64,000 nt of DNA from DYJK01 sp040755055. GTDB lineage: Bacteria; Bacteroidota; Ignavibacteria; Ignavibacteriales; Melioribacteraceae. The notes under the pieces are model-generated. The model was given only the letters and a program-made list of their open reading frames with translations, searched no databases and was not told the DNA's origin. Where the stretch lies: NCBI GenBank assembly GCA_040755055.1, contig JBFMBS010000023.1, forward strand, positions 8,452 to 72,451. Reading direction: 5' to 3'. A program made the position numbers and the translations under genes. Shown piece after piece: positions 16,861 through 24,733 of the stretch. Position 1 is the stretch's first letter; the number at the start of each line of letters is the position of its first letter.

Positions 16861-17709
16861 ATGAAAATAGGTTTGCTTCATTCTTTGATAAGAAAAGATG
16901 AAAAATTGTTAATTGACGAATTCAATAAAATTAAGGGTGCTGAATTAGTTATGATTGATGACCGTGAGATCAAGTTCAATTTAGGGAAAGATAAATTTGA
17001 TCTTGATATCGTTGTTGAAAGGTGCATCAACCATTCCAGGGCGTTGCATGGACTGAAATTATTTGAATCTGCCGGTGTGAAATGTGTTAATACATACAGT
17101 GTAGCTACAATTTGCGGCGATAAATTATTGACTTCTGTTGCATTAGCCGAGAATAAAGTACCGCAGCCGGAAGTTAGAGTTGCTTTCACGGAAGAAAGTG
17201 CACTCAAAGCAATTGAAGAAATGGGGTACCCGGTTGTTTTGAAACCGGCAGTTGGTTCATGGGGCAGATTGCTCTCAAAAATTAATGATCGTGATGCAGC
17301 TGAAGCAATCCTTGAACATAAGACCGTGCTTGGTTCTTATCATCATTCAATTTTTTATATTCAAAAATATGTTGAAAAAAGCGGAAGAGATATCCGTTCG
17401 TTTGTTGTTGGCGACAAATGTATTGCAGCCATTTATAGAACTTCTCCTCACTGGATAACAAACACTGCGCGCGGTGGAATGGCAACAAACTGTCCGGTTA
17501 CCGATGAACTTAACGAGATATCTGTTAATGCCGCAAAAGCTGTCGGTGGAGGAATAGTTGCCATCGATGTATTTGAAACTGCAAAGGGATTAATGGTAAA
17601 TGAAGTTAACTATACAATGGAATACAAAAACAGTGTTACAACTACCGGTGTGAACATCCCACAAAAAATGGCTGAATATGTATTACAAGTTGCCGAGGGA
17701 AAGAGATGA
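16861..17709 (+). CDS. lysX: LysX-type ATP-grasp ligase
   Basis: 282 aa RimK-like ATP-grasp protein. PVVLKPAVGSWGR is the ATP-binding loop, and the C-terminal NEVNYTMEYKNSVTTTGVNIP resembles LysX of Thermus closely. In the known pathway LysX ligates the amino group of alpha-aminoadipate to the terminal Glu of LysW at the cost of ATP; ArgX does the same with glutamate. The EVN-TMEYKNS block looks LysX-like, but the substrate cannot be settled by eye. With LysW ending in Gln, the ligase would have no free gamma-carboxylate unless the tail is first deamidated. It shares the ATGA overlap with lysY. Confidence 0.87.
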   Translation: MKIGLLHSLIRKDEKLLIDEFNKIKGAELVMIDDREIKFNLGKDKFDLDIVVERCINHSRALHGLKLFESAGVKCVNTYSVATICGDKLLTSVALAENKVPQPEVRVAFTEESALKAIEEMGYPVVLKPAVGSWGRLLSKINDRDAAEAILEHKTVLGSYHHSIFYIQKYVEKSGRDIRSFVVGDKCIAAIYRTSPHWITNTARGGMATNCPVTDELNEISVNAAKAVGGGIVAIDVFETAKGLMVNEVNYTMEYKNSVTTTGVNIPQKMAEYVLQVAEGKR

Positions 17710-18752
17710 GTAAAATTTCAGTATCAATAGTTGGTGGATCGGGTTATACCGGCGGCGAACTTTTGCGTCTGCTTTTATTCCATCCTAATGTGGAAATAAA
17801 GCAAGTTACTTCCGAAAGTTACACCGGAAAATTTGTTTATAAAATTCATCCCAACTTAAGAAAATCAACTAATCTGAAATTTGTTTCGGCAAACGAACTT
17901 GAATCTTGCGACCTCCTCTTTTTATGTCTGCCGCATAACAGTTCACAAAATAAAATAGATGTTTTCAAAAAATTAGCACCTAAAATTATTGATCTGAGTG
18001 CCGACTTTAGATTAAAAGATCTTAGCGAATATGAAAAATGGTACGGGCATAAACATGCTCGTCCGGATTTATTGGATGAGTTTGTGTATGGTATTCCCGA
18101 ACTACATCGTGAAGAGATGAAGAAAGCAAATTACATTTCAAGCGCCGGTTGCAATGCGACTGCAAGCATTCTGGGCTTGTACCCGTTATTTAAAAATGAT
18201 TTGGTAGAAGAAGATAAAACAGTGATTGAAGTCAAAGCCGGTTCAAGCGAAGGCGGAAACAAAGTGAATGAAGGTTCACATCATCCGGAAAGAAGCGGAG
18301 TTGTTCGTTCTTATATGCCTACACAGCATAGGCATACTGCCGAGATGCTTCAGGAACTTTCGTTCGGCAAGAAAATCAATATTCATTTTTCCGCTACTGC
18401 AATTGACATGGTGCGCGGTTTGTTGGCAACATGCCACGTTTTTCTGAAAAAGGATTTGCAAGAGAAAGATGTATGGAAAATTTATCGCGATGCATATGGT
18501 AGCGAACCTTTCATTCGCATTGTAAAAGAGAGCGAAGGAATTTATAGATATCCCGAACCAAAATTGTTAAGCGGTACAAATTATTGCGATATCGGTTTTA
18601 AGAAAGATGAATTCTCAAATCGCCTGGTTGTGATTAGTGCTATCGATAACTTGATGAAGGGTGCTGCCGGGCAAGCGTTACAAGCATTTAATATCATGCA
18701 TGGATTTGATGAGAAGACCGGATTGGAATTCACGGGATTACACCCTATCTAA
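17706..18752 (+). CDS. lysY: LysY/ArgC-type semialdehyde dehydrogenase
   Basis: 348 aa NADPH-dependent reductase of the N-acetyl-gamma-glutamyl-phosphate reductase family. GGSGYTGGELLRLL is the dinucleotide-binding motif, and Cys149 in SSAGCNATA is the catalytic Cys. Within a LysW operon it should reduce the LysW-bound acyl phosphate made by LysZ to the semialdehyde. It starts in the ATGA overlap with lysX. Family membership alone would also allow ArgC; operon context decides for LysY-like. Confidence 0.88.
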   Translation: MSKISVSIVGGSGYTGGELLRLLLFHPNVEIKQVTSESYTGKFVYKIHPNLRKSTNLKFVSANELESCDLLFLCLPHNSSQNKIDVFKKLAPKIIDLSADFRLKDLSEYEKWYGHKHARPDLLDEFVYGIPELHREEMKKANYISSAGCNATASILGLYPLFKNDLVEEDKTVIEVKAGSSEGGNKVNEGSHHPERSGVVRSYMPTQHRHTAEMLQELSFGKKINIHFSATAIDMVRGLLATCHVFLKKDLQEKDVWKIYRDAYGSEPFIRIVKESEGIYRYPEPKLLSGTNYCDIGFKKDEFSNRLVVISAIDNLMKGAAGQALQAFNIMHGFDEKTGLEFTGLHPI

Positions 18753-18755
18753 AAT

Positions 18756-18822
18756 TCTGAGGAGCGAAGCAACGAAGAATCTCAAAACATATCTTTTTGA
18801 GATCCTTCGCTTTGCTCAGGAT
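18756..18822. repeat. Hairpin repeat between lysY and the amidotransferase gene
   Basis: A left arm (about 18756-18787, CTGAGGAGCGAAGC...ATCTCAAAA) and a right arm (about 18796-18822, TTTTGAGATCCTTCGC...TGCTCAGGA) form a long imperfect hairpin with a bulge. The right arm resembles a widespread intergenic palindrome of bacterial genomes (GATCCTTCGCTTTGCTCAGGATGA type). The AGGA at the end of the right arm sits where the ribosome-binding site of the next gene is expected, so the repeat may have supplied its translation signal. Confidence 0.65.
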
Positions 18823-18828
18823 GAAGGA

Positions 18829-19473
18829 ATGTGCAGATTACTATACGTTAATTCAAAAAAAGAATTTAGGATTTCAGATTACCTTGAGAAATTTGCCGTT
18901 GTATCAAAGAACAGCAAGGAATATCAAGGGCATGGCTGGGGTATTGCTTACTTCCAAAATGGTCAATGGAATTATTACAAAAATGTTAATCCCATTTGGG
19001 AAGATGATCTTACAAAATTTGGATCGAGTAATAGAATAATAGCTCATGCCCGAAGCGCTTTCAAAGACGAAGGAATTGTTGTTGAAAATAATATGCCTTT
19101 CTATGATAACAAGTATGTTTTCATATTTAACGGTGAGCTTAGAGGAGTGAAAATAAAAGAAGAAGGGAGAATAGGTGCAGAAAAAATTTTCAATTACATC
19201 AAACGGTTCGATAGAGGTAATATTAAAGAAGCTTTAAAAAAAGGTACTGACATAATTGAGAAAAAATCGTCATACATTCGTGCTATGAATATAATCCTTA
19301 CAGATGATGTGTCGTCTTATGTGTTTACATATTTCAATGAAGATGATGATTATTTTACGATGAATCATAAATCATCGAGCGACCAAATTGTTGTTTGCTC
19401 TGATCCGTTTGTCGGGGAAGAAGGGTGGGAAAAGATTAAAAATAAAACGCTAACGGAGTATAAATGTTTCTGA
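18829..19473 (+). CDS. Class II (Ntn, N-terminal Cys) glutamine-amidotransferase-like hydrolase in the LysW operon
   Basis: 214 aa. Cys2 follows the initiator Met, as in Ntn glutaminases whose Met is removed to expose the catalytic Cys. GHGWGIAYF (residues 34-42), IIAHARSA (His73, Arg75) and FNGEL (Asn101, Gly102) are the GATase class II signature, closest to the YafJ/EgtC group, whose member EgtC cleaves gamma-glutamyl amide bonds. No synthase domain is attached, so it is likely a free hydrolase. The frame extends upstream through the hairpin repeat into lysY, but only ATG 18829 gives the Met-Cys start. It overlaps lysZ by 10 bases, so it is coupled to the LysW pathway. Possible roles are deamidating the Gln tail of LysW or releasing product in place of LysK. 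Confidence 0.8.
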   Translation: MCRLLYVNSKKEFRISDYLEKFAVVSKNSKEYQGHGWGIAYFQNGQWNYYKNVNPIWEDDLTKFGSSNRIIAHARSAFKDEGIVVENNMPFYDNKYVFIFNGELRGVKIKEEGRIGAEKIFNYIKRFDRGNIKEALKKGTDIIEKKSSYIRAMNIILTDDVSSYVFTYFNEDDDYFTMNHKSSSDQIVVCSDPFVGEEGWEKIKNKTLTEYKCF

Positions 19474-20276
19474 TTAAAATCGGCGGCGGTAAGGAATTGA
19501 ATTTGAAAGGGATCATTTCCGATCTCGCTGCACTGAATGAAAAATTTATAATTGTGCACGGTGCTAATGTTTTGCGCGATGAACTTGCACAAAAACTTGA
19601 TTACAAAAAGAAAGTTGTAACTTCACTATCCGGATATGATTCGGTTCTAAGCGATGAAACTACAATTGATTTGATGATGATGGCTTACGCCGGGTTGAAA
19701 AACAAGCGCATAGTTGAATTATGCCAGCAGAACGGTATTAATGCAGTTGGATTATCTGGATTGGATGGTAAACTGATACAAGGGAAAAGAAACAGCGGAA
19801 TAAAAGTTAGAGAAGGCGGAAAAACCTTACTGTTGAGAGATTTTTCAGGCAAGCCAAAATCAATCAATAAACAATTAATTGAATTGCTGCTTAATAATGG
19901 ATACACACCGGTTTTGAGTGTCCCGCTGATTGACGAGAACAATTTTGCAATCAATTCCGAAAATGATGATATTATTGCATTATTGCAGAGTGAATTCAAA
20001 GCAGAAAAAATAATTTCTTTGATTGAAGCGCCCGGTTTTCTCTTAGATAAAAAAGATCCAAATTCGCTTGTTGCTAGCATCACTAAAACTGAATTGGAAG
20101 AGATGGAACGAAAAGTTGAAGGGAGAATGAAGCGTAAAATTCTGGCATTAAGAAAATTATTTGGCGAAACCAGCTCTTCGGGAGAAAGCGGAAATACAAC
20201 AGTTATTCTGTCGGATGGCAGAACAGAACATCCCATCTTAGATGCTTTAAATGGAAAAGGAACAACAATATCATAG
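19464..20276 (+). CDS. lysZ: LysZ/ArgB-type amino-acid kinase
   Basis: 270 aa amino-acid kinase fold: IKIGGGKELN (ATP-phosphate Lys and glycine loop), VHGAN, and NSENDDIIALL near the nucleotide site. In the LysW pathway it phosphorylates the side-chain carboxylate of LysW-bound aminoadipate (or glutamate). The GYDSVLSDETTIDLMMMAYAGLKNK segment fits LysZ-like enzymes. It begins within the end of the amidotransferase gene and is followed after 14 bases by lysJ. Confidence 0.86.
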   Translation: MFLIKIGGGKELNLKGIISDLAALNEKFIIVHGANVLRDELAQKLDYKKKVVTSLSGYDSVLSDETTIDLMMMAYAGLKNKRIVELCQQNGINAVGLSGLDGKLIQGKRNSGIKVREGGKTLLLRDFSGKPKSINKQLIELLLNNGYTPVLSVPLIDENNFAINSENDDIIALLQSEFKAEKIISLIEAPGFLLDKKDPNSLVASITKTELEEMERKVEGRMKRKILALRKLFGETSSSGESGNTTVILSDGRTEHPILDALNGKGTTIS

Positions 20277-20290
20277 ACGTGGAGAAAAAA

Positions 20291-21445
20291 ATGAAAGACT
20301 ACAAAGCAATAATTGATCAGTATGAAATTGATGTTTACCCTAAAAGAGATGTTGTTTTTGTAAAAGGTAAGGGTGCCCGTCTTTGGGATGATAAGGGGAG
20401 AGAATATGTAGATATGGCTTCAGGCATCAGCGTAGCGAATGTCGGTCATGCAAATGATAAAGTTGTAGAAGCAATTTCAAATCAAGCATCTACATTGATA
20501 ACATGCGCAAACACATTTTATAACGATACAAAGGCACTTTTTCTTGAAAAACTTTTTTCAGTTGTGCCGGCAAATTTGAAGAAAGCATTTATCACAAATT
20601 CAGGAACCGAGGCAATTGAAGCAGCAATTAAGTTTGCACGTGCTGTTACTAAGAAAACAAAATTTATTTCTGCTATGAAAGGATTTCATGGCAGAACTTA
20701 CGGTGCGTTGAGTGCAACGTATAAAAAAGAATACCGGGAAGCATTTGAACCGCTAGTACCTGGGTTCTCATTTGTGCCTTATAATAATTTTGAAAAACTT
20801 AAAGAGGCTGTTGACAATGATACAGCCGGAATTATTTTAGAAGTTGTGCAAGGTGAAGGCGGCATTAACATCGGGCAAAAAGAATATTTCCAAAAGGTAA
20901 GAGAACTATGCAACGAAAAAAATATTCTCCTTATTATCGATGAAATACAAACCGGTTTCTGCCGCACCGGTAAAATGTTTGCAATTGAACATGTAGGAAT
21001 TGAAGCTGATATGATGACGCTTGCTAAATCGATTGCCGGCGGTTTTCCGATGGGTGTTCTTCTTTGTTCCGATAAAATTCAGATTGAAAGAGGAAAACAC
21101 GGATCAACATTCGGGGGTAATCCTCTTGCTTGTGCAGCCGGGGTTGCTTCAATTGACTTCATGCTCAAAAATAAATTATGGGAAGAAGCGGAGACCAAAG
21201 GAAAATACTTCAGGGAAAAATTAGAGAAATATACTTTATCGAAAGCCAGGGAGATAAGACAAATCGGTTTAATGATAGGAATAGAATTAAAAGATAAATC
21301 GCAGCCGATTATTGTAGAGTTGCTTGAAAAAGGTGTTGTTACACTCCCGGCCGGTACGACCGTATTAAGATTGCTGCCGCCATTGGTAATCAGCTACGAA
21401 GACCTTGACGTTGCAATCAAAAAAATTGCTGAAGCATTGAAATAA
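20291..21445 (+). CDS. lysJ: LysJ/ArgD-type class III aminotransferase
   Basis: 384 aa PLP enzyme. GTEAIEAAIKFAR binds PLP phosphate, IIDEIQTGFCRTGKM holds the PLP-pyridine Asp, and LAKSIAGGFPMG holds the Schiff-base Lys. In this operon it should convert the LysW-bound semialdehyde to the amine (lysine or ornithine). A GTG at 20279 is in frame, but ATG 20291 has GGAG six bases upstream and is preferred. It is the last gene of the operon; no lysK-like deacylase follows. Confidence 0.88.
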   Translation: MKDYKAIIDQYEIDVYPKRDVVFVKGKGARLWDDKGREYVDMASGISVANVGHANDKVVEAISNQASTLITCANTFYNDTKALFLEKLFSVVPANLKKAFITNSGTEAIEAAIKFARAVTKKTKFISAMKGFHGRTYGALSATYKKEYREAFEPLVPGFSFVPYNNFEKLKEAVDNDTAGIILEVVQGEGGINIGQKEYFQKVRELCNEKNILLIIDEIQTGFCRTGKMFAIEHVGIEADMMTLAKSIAGGFPMGVLLCSDKIQIERGKHGSTFGGNPLACAAGVASIDFMLKNKLWEEAETKGKYFREKLEKYTLSKAREIRQIGLMIGIELKDKSQPIIVELLEKGVVTLPAGTTVLRLLPPLVISYEDLDVAIKKIAEALK

Positions 21446-21477
21446 TTTAGATTCTTACATTGTGTAAGGTGATGGTG

Positions 21478-21501
21478 AACGCAGAATAAATATTCTGCGT
21501 T
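21478..21501. terminator. Perfect hairpin after lysJ
   Basis: AACGCAGAATA (21478-21488) and TATTCTGCGTT (21491-21501) form an 11-bp stem with a 2-base spacer (a tighter stem with AATAAATATT as loop is more realistic). The sequence behind it is TCTTCATTCTG, not a clean T-run. It may end the lysW operon or be part of a dispersed repeat; GAATTCTGCATTC continues the same word. Confidence 0.45.
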
Positions 21502-21527
21502 CTTCATTCTGAATTCTGCATTCGTTT

Positions 21528-21559
21528 TTTGTTTTTTGCGCCCATTTGCTTTATCTTTC
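21528..21559 (+). promoter_or_regulatory. Putative promoter of the nuo operon
   Basis: TTTG at 21528-21531, a 20-base spacer, then TAtcTTTC at 21552-21559 followed by GCA. This is one mismatch from TAnnTTTG. It supports starting nuoA at ATG 21583 rather than at 21529, because the longer frame would begin inside the promoter. Confidence 0.45.
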
Positions 21560-21582
21560 GCATCAAAATTGATATTTATTCG

Positions 21583-21951
21583 ATGATTCTTGATTATATC
21601 CCCATAATATTAGTCCTAATTGTATCGGCAATATTCGCCTTAGCAGTAGTTTTTTCATCACAGATATTTGGCCCGGCAAGATCAAATAAGATTAAAACTA
21701 TGTCCTATGAGAGCGGTAAAGACCCAGTCGGTTCTACGCATGAAAGGATATCGATAAAATATTATTTGGTAGCGATGCTCTTCATAATTTTTGATATAGA
21801 AGTAATTTATGTTTATCCGTGGGCAGTGCAATTTAAGAGTCTTTACACAGAATTTGGAATTTTTGCCTTCATACCGATGTTTATATTTTTAGTTGTTCTC
21901 GAACTCGGCTTTCTTTACATTTTTATGAAAGGCGGATTAAAATGGGACTAG
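21583..21951 (+). CDS. nuoA: NADH-quinone oxidoreductase subunit A
   Basis: 122 aa membrane subunit of complex I with three predicted transmembrane helices. The family segment YESGKDPVGS...RISIKYYLVAMLFIIFDIEVIYVYPWA is clear; it contains the acidic residues of helix 2. A longer start at 21529 is possible but would run through the promoter-like region. It overlaps nuoB by 10 bases. Confidence 0.92.
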   Translation: MILDYIPIILVLIVSAIFALAVVFSSQIFGPARSNKIKTMSYESGKDPVGSTHERISIKYYLVAMLFIIFDIEVIYVYPWAVQFKSLYTEFGIFAFIPMFIFLVVLELGFLYIFMKGGLKWD

Positions 21952-22460
21952 AAGCAAAATTAAATAAAGACGGATTTATTACTACTACAATTGATGCAAT
22001 TATAGCGTGGGCACGTAAAAGTTCTGTATGGCCGATGCCGATGGGAATTTCATGTTGTGCAATCGAAATGATTTCTGCTGCCGATCCTAAATATGATCTT
22101 GCCCGGTTCGGTTCCGAAGTAATGCGATTTACGCCACGTCAATGCGATCTTATGATTGTTGCCGGTACTGTTACTTACAAAATGGCACAAGTTGTAAGAA
22201 GAATTTATGACCAGATGCCCGAACCAAAATGGGTAATTGCGATGGGTGCTTGTACATCGTCCGGCGGAATGTATCGTTCTTATAATGTTGTACAAGGTAT
22301 CGATCAATTTTTACCGGTTGATGTATATACTGCTGGCTGTCCGCCGCGCCCGGAAAATTTGATTAATGCCGTAATGACTATTCAACAAAAAATTTCTAAA
22401 ACCAAGGCAAGAGATTTTCAAGATATTCCTCTTTTGGATCTTGAAACTGCAAAGAACTGA
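21942..22460 (+). CDS. nuoB: NADH-quinone oxidoreductase subunit B
   Basis: 172 aa peripheral subunit holding the last iron-sulfur cluster (N2), which passes electrons to quinone. The four Cys are present: Cys38-Cys39 in SCCAIEM, Cys104 in GACTSSGGM and Cys133 in AGCPPRPE. It starts inside the end of nuoA, so the two are coupled. Confidence 0.95.
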   Translation: MGLEAKLNKDGFITTTIDAIIAWARKSSVWPMPMGISCCAIEMISAADPKYDLARFGSEVMRFTPRQCDLMIVAGTVTYKMAQVVRRIYDQMPEPKWVIAMGACTSSGGMYRSYNVVQGIDQFLPVDVYTAGCPPRPENLINAVMTIQQKISKTKARDFQDIPLLDLETAKN

Positions 22461-22462
22461 TC

Positions 22463-22957
22463 ATGCTATTCAAAGAACTTGTTATTGAAAAATTAAAAAA
22501 TCAATTCAGCGATTCAATTGTAGAAGTAACTGATTTTCGTGACGACCTTTCGGTATTAATCAAAAAAGAAAAAATCGTTGAAGCTGCAATGTTCTTAAAG
22601 AACGATACCGATCTTCAATTTACTATGTGTAAAGATGTTACCGCCATTGACTGGGCTACACGGAAAAAAAGATTCACTGTTGTATATCATATTTTCTCTT
22701 TGAAAGACAATTTTAATCTGCGAATAAAAGCGAATCTTGATGACGAACCCTGGCAGATTGAATCGGTTACATCTGTTTGGCCGGGTGCTAATTGGTATGA
22801 ACGTGAGACTTATGATATGTATGGTATTGTTTTTGTCAATCATCCTGATTTAAGAAGAATGTACATGCCGGAAGGATTTCAGTATCATCCATTAAGAAAA
22901 GATTTCCCGGTGCTTGGTATCCCGGACTCTTTGCCACTACCAAAGGTTATAAAGTAA
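22463..22957 (+). CDS. nuoC: NADH-quinone oxidoreductase subunit C
   Basis: 164 aa 30-kDa-type subunit. The signature ERETYDMYGIVFVNHPDLRRMYMPEGFQYHPLRKDFP is complete. It is encoded separately from NuoD, not fused as in E. coli. The gene sits 2 bases after nuoB and 1 base before nuoD. Confidence 0.94.
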   Translation: MLFKELVIEKLKNQFSDSIVEVTDFRDDLSVLIKKEKIVEAAMFLKNDTDLQFTMCKDVTAIDWATRKKRFTVVYHIFSLKDNFNLRIKANLDDEPWQIESVTSVWPGANWYERETYDMYGIVFVNHPDLRRMYMPEGFQYHPLRKDFPVLGIPDSLPLPKVIK

Positions 22958-22958
22958 G

Positions 22959-24209
22959 ATGGAACAGAAATCTAACGTTTATACGGACGATAAACTTTAC
23001 AAAAGATTACTTGCCGATAAAGATATTACCATTGATGATGCCCTCGAAAATGAAATGGTCATCAATATGGGTCCGCAGCATCCGGCAACTCACGGTGTGT
23101 TGCGACTTGTATTACGTTTAGATGGGGAGACTGTATTAAGTGTTGTACCGGAGCTCGGTTATTTACACAGAGGTTATGAGAAGATGGCAGAGGATATGAG
23201 TTATATCGAATACATACCTCATACAGATCGTTTAGATTATACCGCAACTTTATGCAACAATGTCGCTTATGTTTTAGCAGTAGAAAAATTACTTGGTATA
23301 GAAGCACCTAAAAGAGCACAGTATATTCGTATGATGGTAGCAGAACTTTCGAGAATTGCTGCTCATATGGTAGCGATAGGCACTTATGCAATGGATGTTG
23401 GCGCTGTTACCATGGTTATGTGGACTTTTAGGGAAAGAGAGAAAATTCAGGAGATATTTGATAAACTTGCCGGTGCACGGTTCACAACAAGTTACACAAG
23501 AATTGGAGGTGTTGGTGCCGATGCGGATTCTGATGTTCTGAAAATGGTGAAAGATTTCTTAGACCAGTTTCATGCTTCATTAGATGAAATGGATAAACTG
23601 CTGCTTGGTAATAGAATATTTATCGAAAGACTTGAAGGTGTTGGTGTTATTTCTAAGGATGATGCAGTTGCGCTTGGATTAACCGGACCTAATTTACGCT
23701 CGGCCGGCGTTGAGTATGATGTAAGGAGAGCTAAACCATATTTATTTTATAACGAGATTGATTTCAAAATTCCGACTTATGCCGAAGGTGACTGTCTTGC
23801 TAGATATTTTATAAGAGGGGATGAAGTTAGAGAAAGCGTTAAGATATTGTACCAGATACTCGACAAAATGCCGCAAGGTGATGTAATGGCGAACAATCCG
23901 AAACATGTTTTTCCGCATAAAGCAGAAATCTATTCCAAGATGGAAGAATTGATACACGATTTTATGATTATTAATTACGGAATTAATCCGCCGGTTGGCG
24001 ATGTCTATTTCTCGGCAGAAAATCCAAAAGGAGAATTAGGATTTTATATAGTTAGCAACGGAACCGGTCACCCATGGAAAATGAAAATCCGTTCGCCTTC
24101 GTTTTGCAATCTTCAGGCAATACCTAAAATTTGTAAAGGTGCTATGATTTCGGATGTGATCGCAATTATCGGTAGCCTCGACCCGGTTATGGGTGAGGCG
24201 GATAAATAA
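22959..24209 (+). CDS. nuoD: NADH-quinone oxidoreductase subunit D
   Basis: 416 aa 49-kDa-type subunit forming the quinone site with NuoB. NMGPQHPATHGVLRLVL is the characteristic N-terminal loop, and the C terminus ends with ISDVIAIIGSLDPVMGEADK, close to the usual ...DPVMGEVDR. Full length. Confidence 0.95.
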   Translation: MEQKSNVYTDDKLYKRLLADKDITIDDALENEMVINMGPQHPATHGVLRLVLRLDGETVLSVVPELGYLHRGYEKMAEDMSYIEYIPHTDRLDYTATLCNNVAYVLAVEKLLGIEAPKRAQYIRMMVAELSRIAAHMVAIGTYAMDVGAVTMVMWTFREREKIQEIFDKLAGARFTTSYTRIGGVGADADSDVLKMVKDFLDQFHASLDEMDKLLLGNRIFIERLEGVGVISKDDAVALGLTGPNLRSAGVEYDVRRAKPYLFYNEIDFKIPTYAEGDCLARYFIRGDEVRESVKILYQILDKMPQGDVMANNPKHVFPHKAEIYSKMEELIHDFMIINYGINPPVGDVYFSAENPKGELGFYIVSNGTGHPWKMKIRSPSFCNLQAIPKICKGAMISDVIAIIGSLDPVMGEADK

Positions 24210-24241
24210 TTAAGAATAAGAGCAAGAGTTCGAGTTTATTT

Positions 24242-24715
24242 ATGGAATTTAAGTTTAGCGAAGAGAACTTAAAACGAATTGAACAAGTAAGGAAAAAATA
24301 TCCTACTGCATTAGCAGCAGTAATGGACACCGTTTATATTGCCCAGGAACAAAATGGATATATCTCTAATGAAGTGATGGGAGAGATAGCCAGTGTATTA
24401 GGAATTGATAAAGTATATGTATTGAGTGTTGTTACGTTTTACACTATGTATCATACTAAACCGATGGGTAAGTATCATGTGCAAGTTTGCACAAATGTCT
24501 CTTGTATGCTTCGCGGTGCTTATGATATTTGGAATCAGGTTAAGGGAAAACTTGGCATTGAGAATATGCAAGTAACACCCGATGGAAAATTTTCACTTGA
24601 GGAAGTTGAGTGTATGGGTGCTTGCGGTTACGCACCAATGGTTGCAGTTAACGAAGATTACTTTGAAAATCTTACCAAAGATAAAGTCGAAGAAATTCTT
24701 GATTTACTTAAATAG
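24242..24715 (+). CDS. nuoE: NADH-quinone oxidoreductase subunit E
   Basis: 157 aa thioredoxin-like [2Fe-2S] subunit of the NADH-dehydrogenase module. Ligands are Cys83, Cys88 (CTNVSC), Cys124 and Cys128 (CMGAC). It pairs with NuoF to form the NADH-oxidising end. Gap of 32 bases after nuoD. Confidence 0.94.
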   Translation: MEFKFSEENLKRIEQVRKKYPTALAAVMDTVYIAQEQNGYISNEVMGEIASVLGIDKVYVLSVVTFYTMYHTKPMGKYHVQVCTNVSCMLRGAYDIWNQVKGKLGIENMQVTPDGKFSLEEVECMGACGYAPMVAVNEDYFENLTKDKVEEILDLLK

Positions 24716-24733
24716 AGCTTAGGCATTTTAATA

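Noticed and set aside
18661..18828. N-terminal extension of the amidotransferase frame back into lysY
   Set aside because: It runs through the lysY coding end and a hairpin repeat; the catalytic Cys must directly follow the initiator Met, which only ATG 18829 provides.
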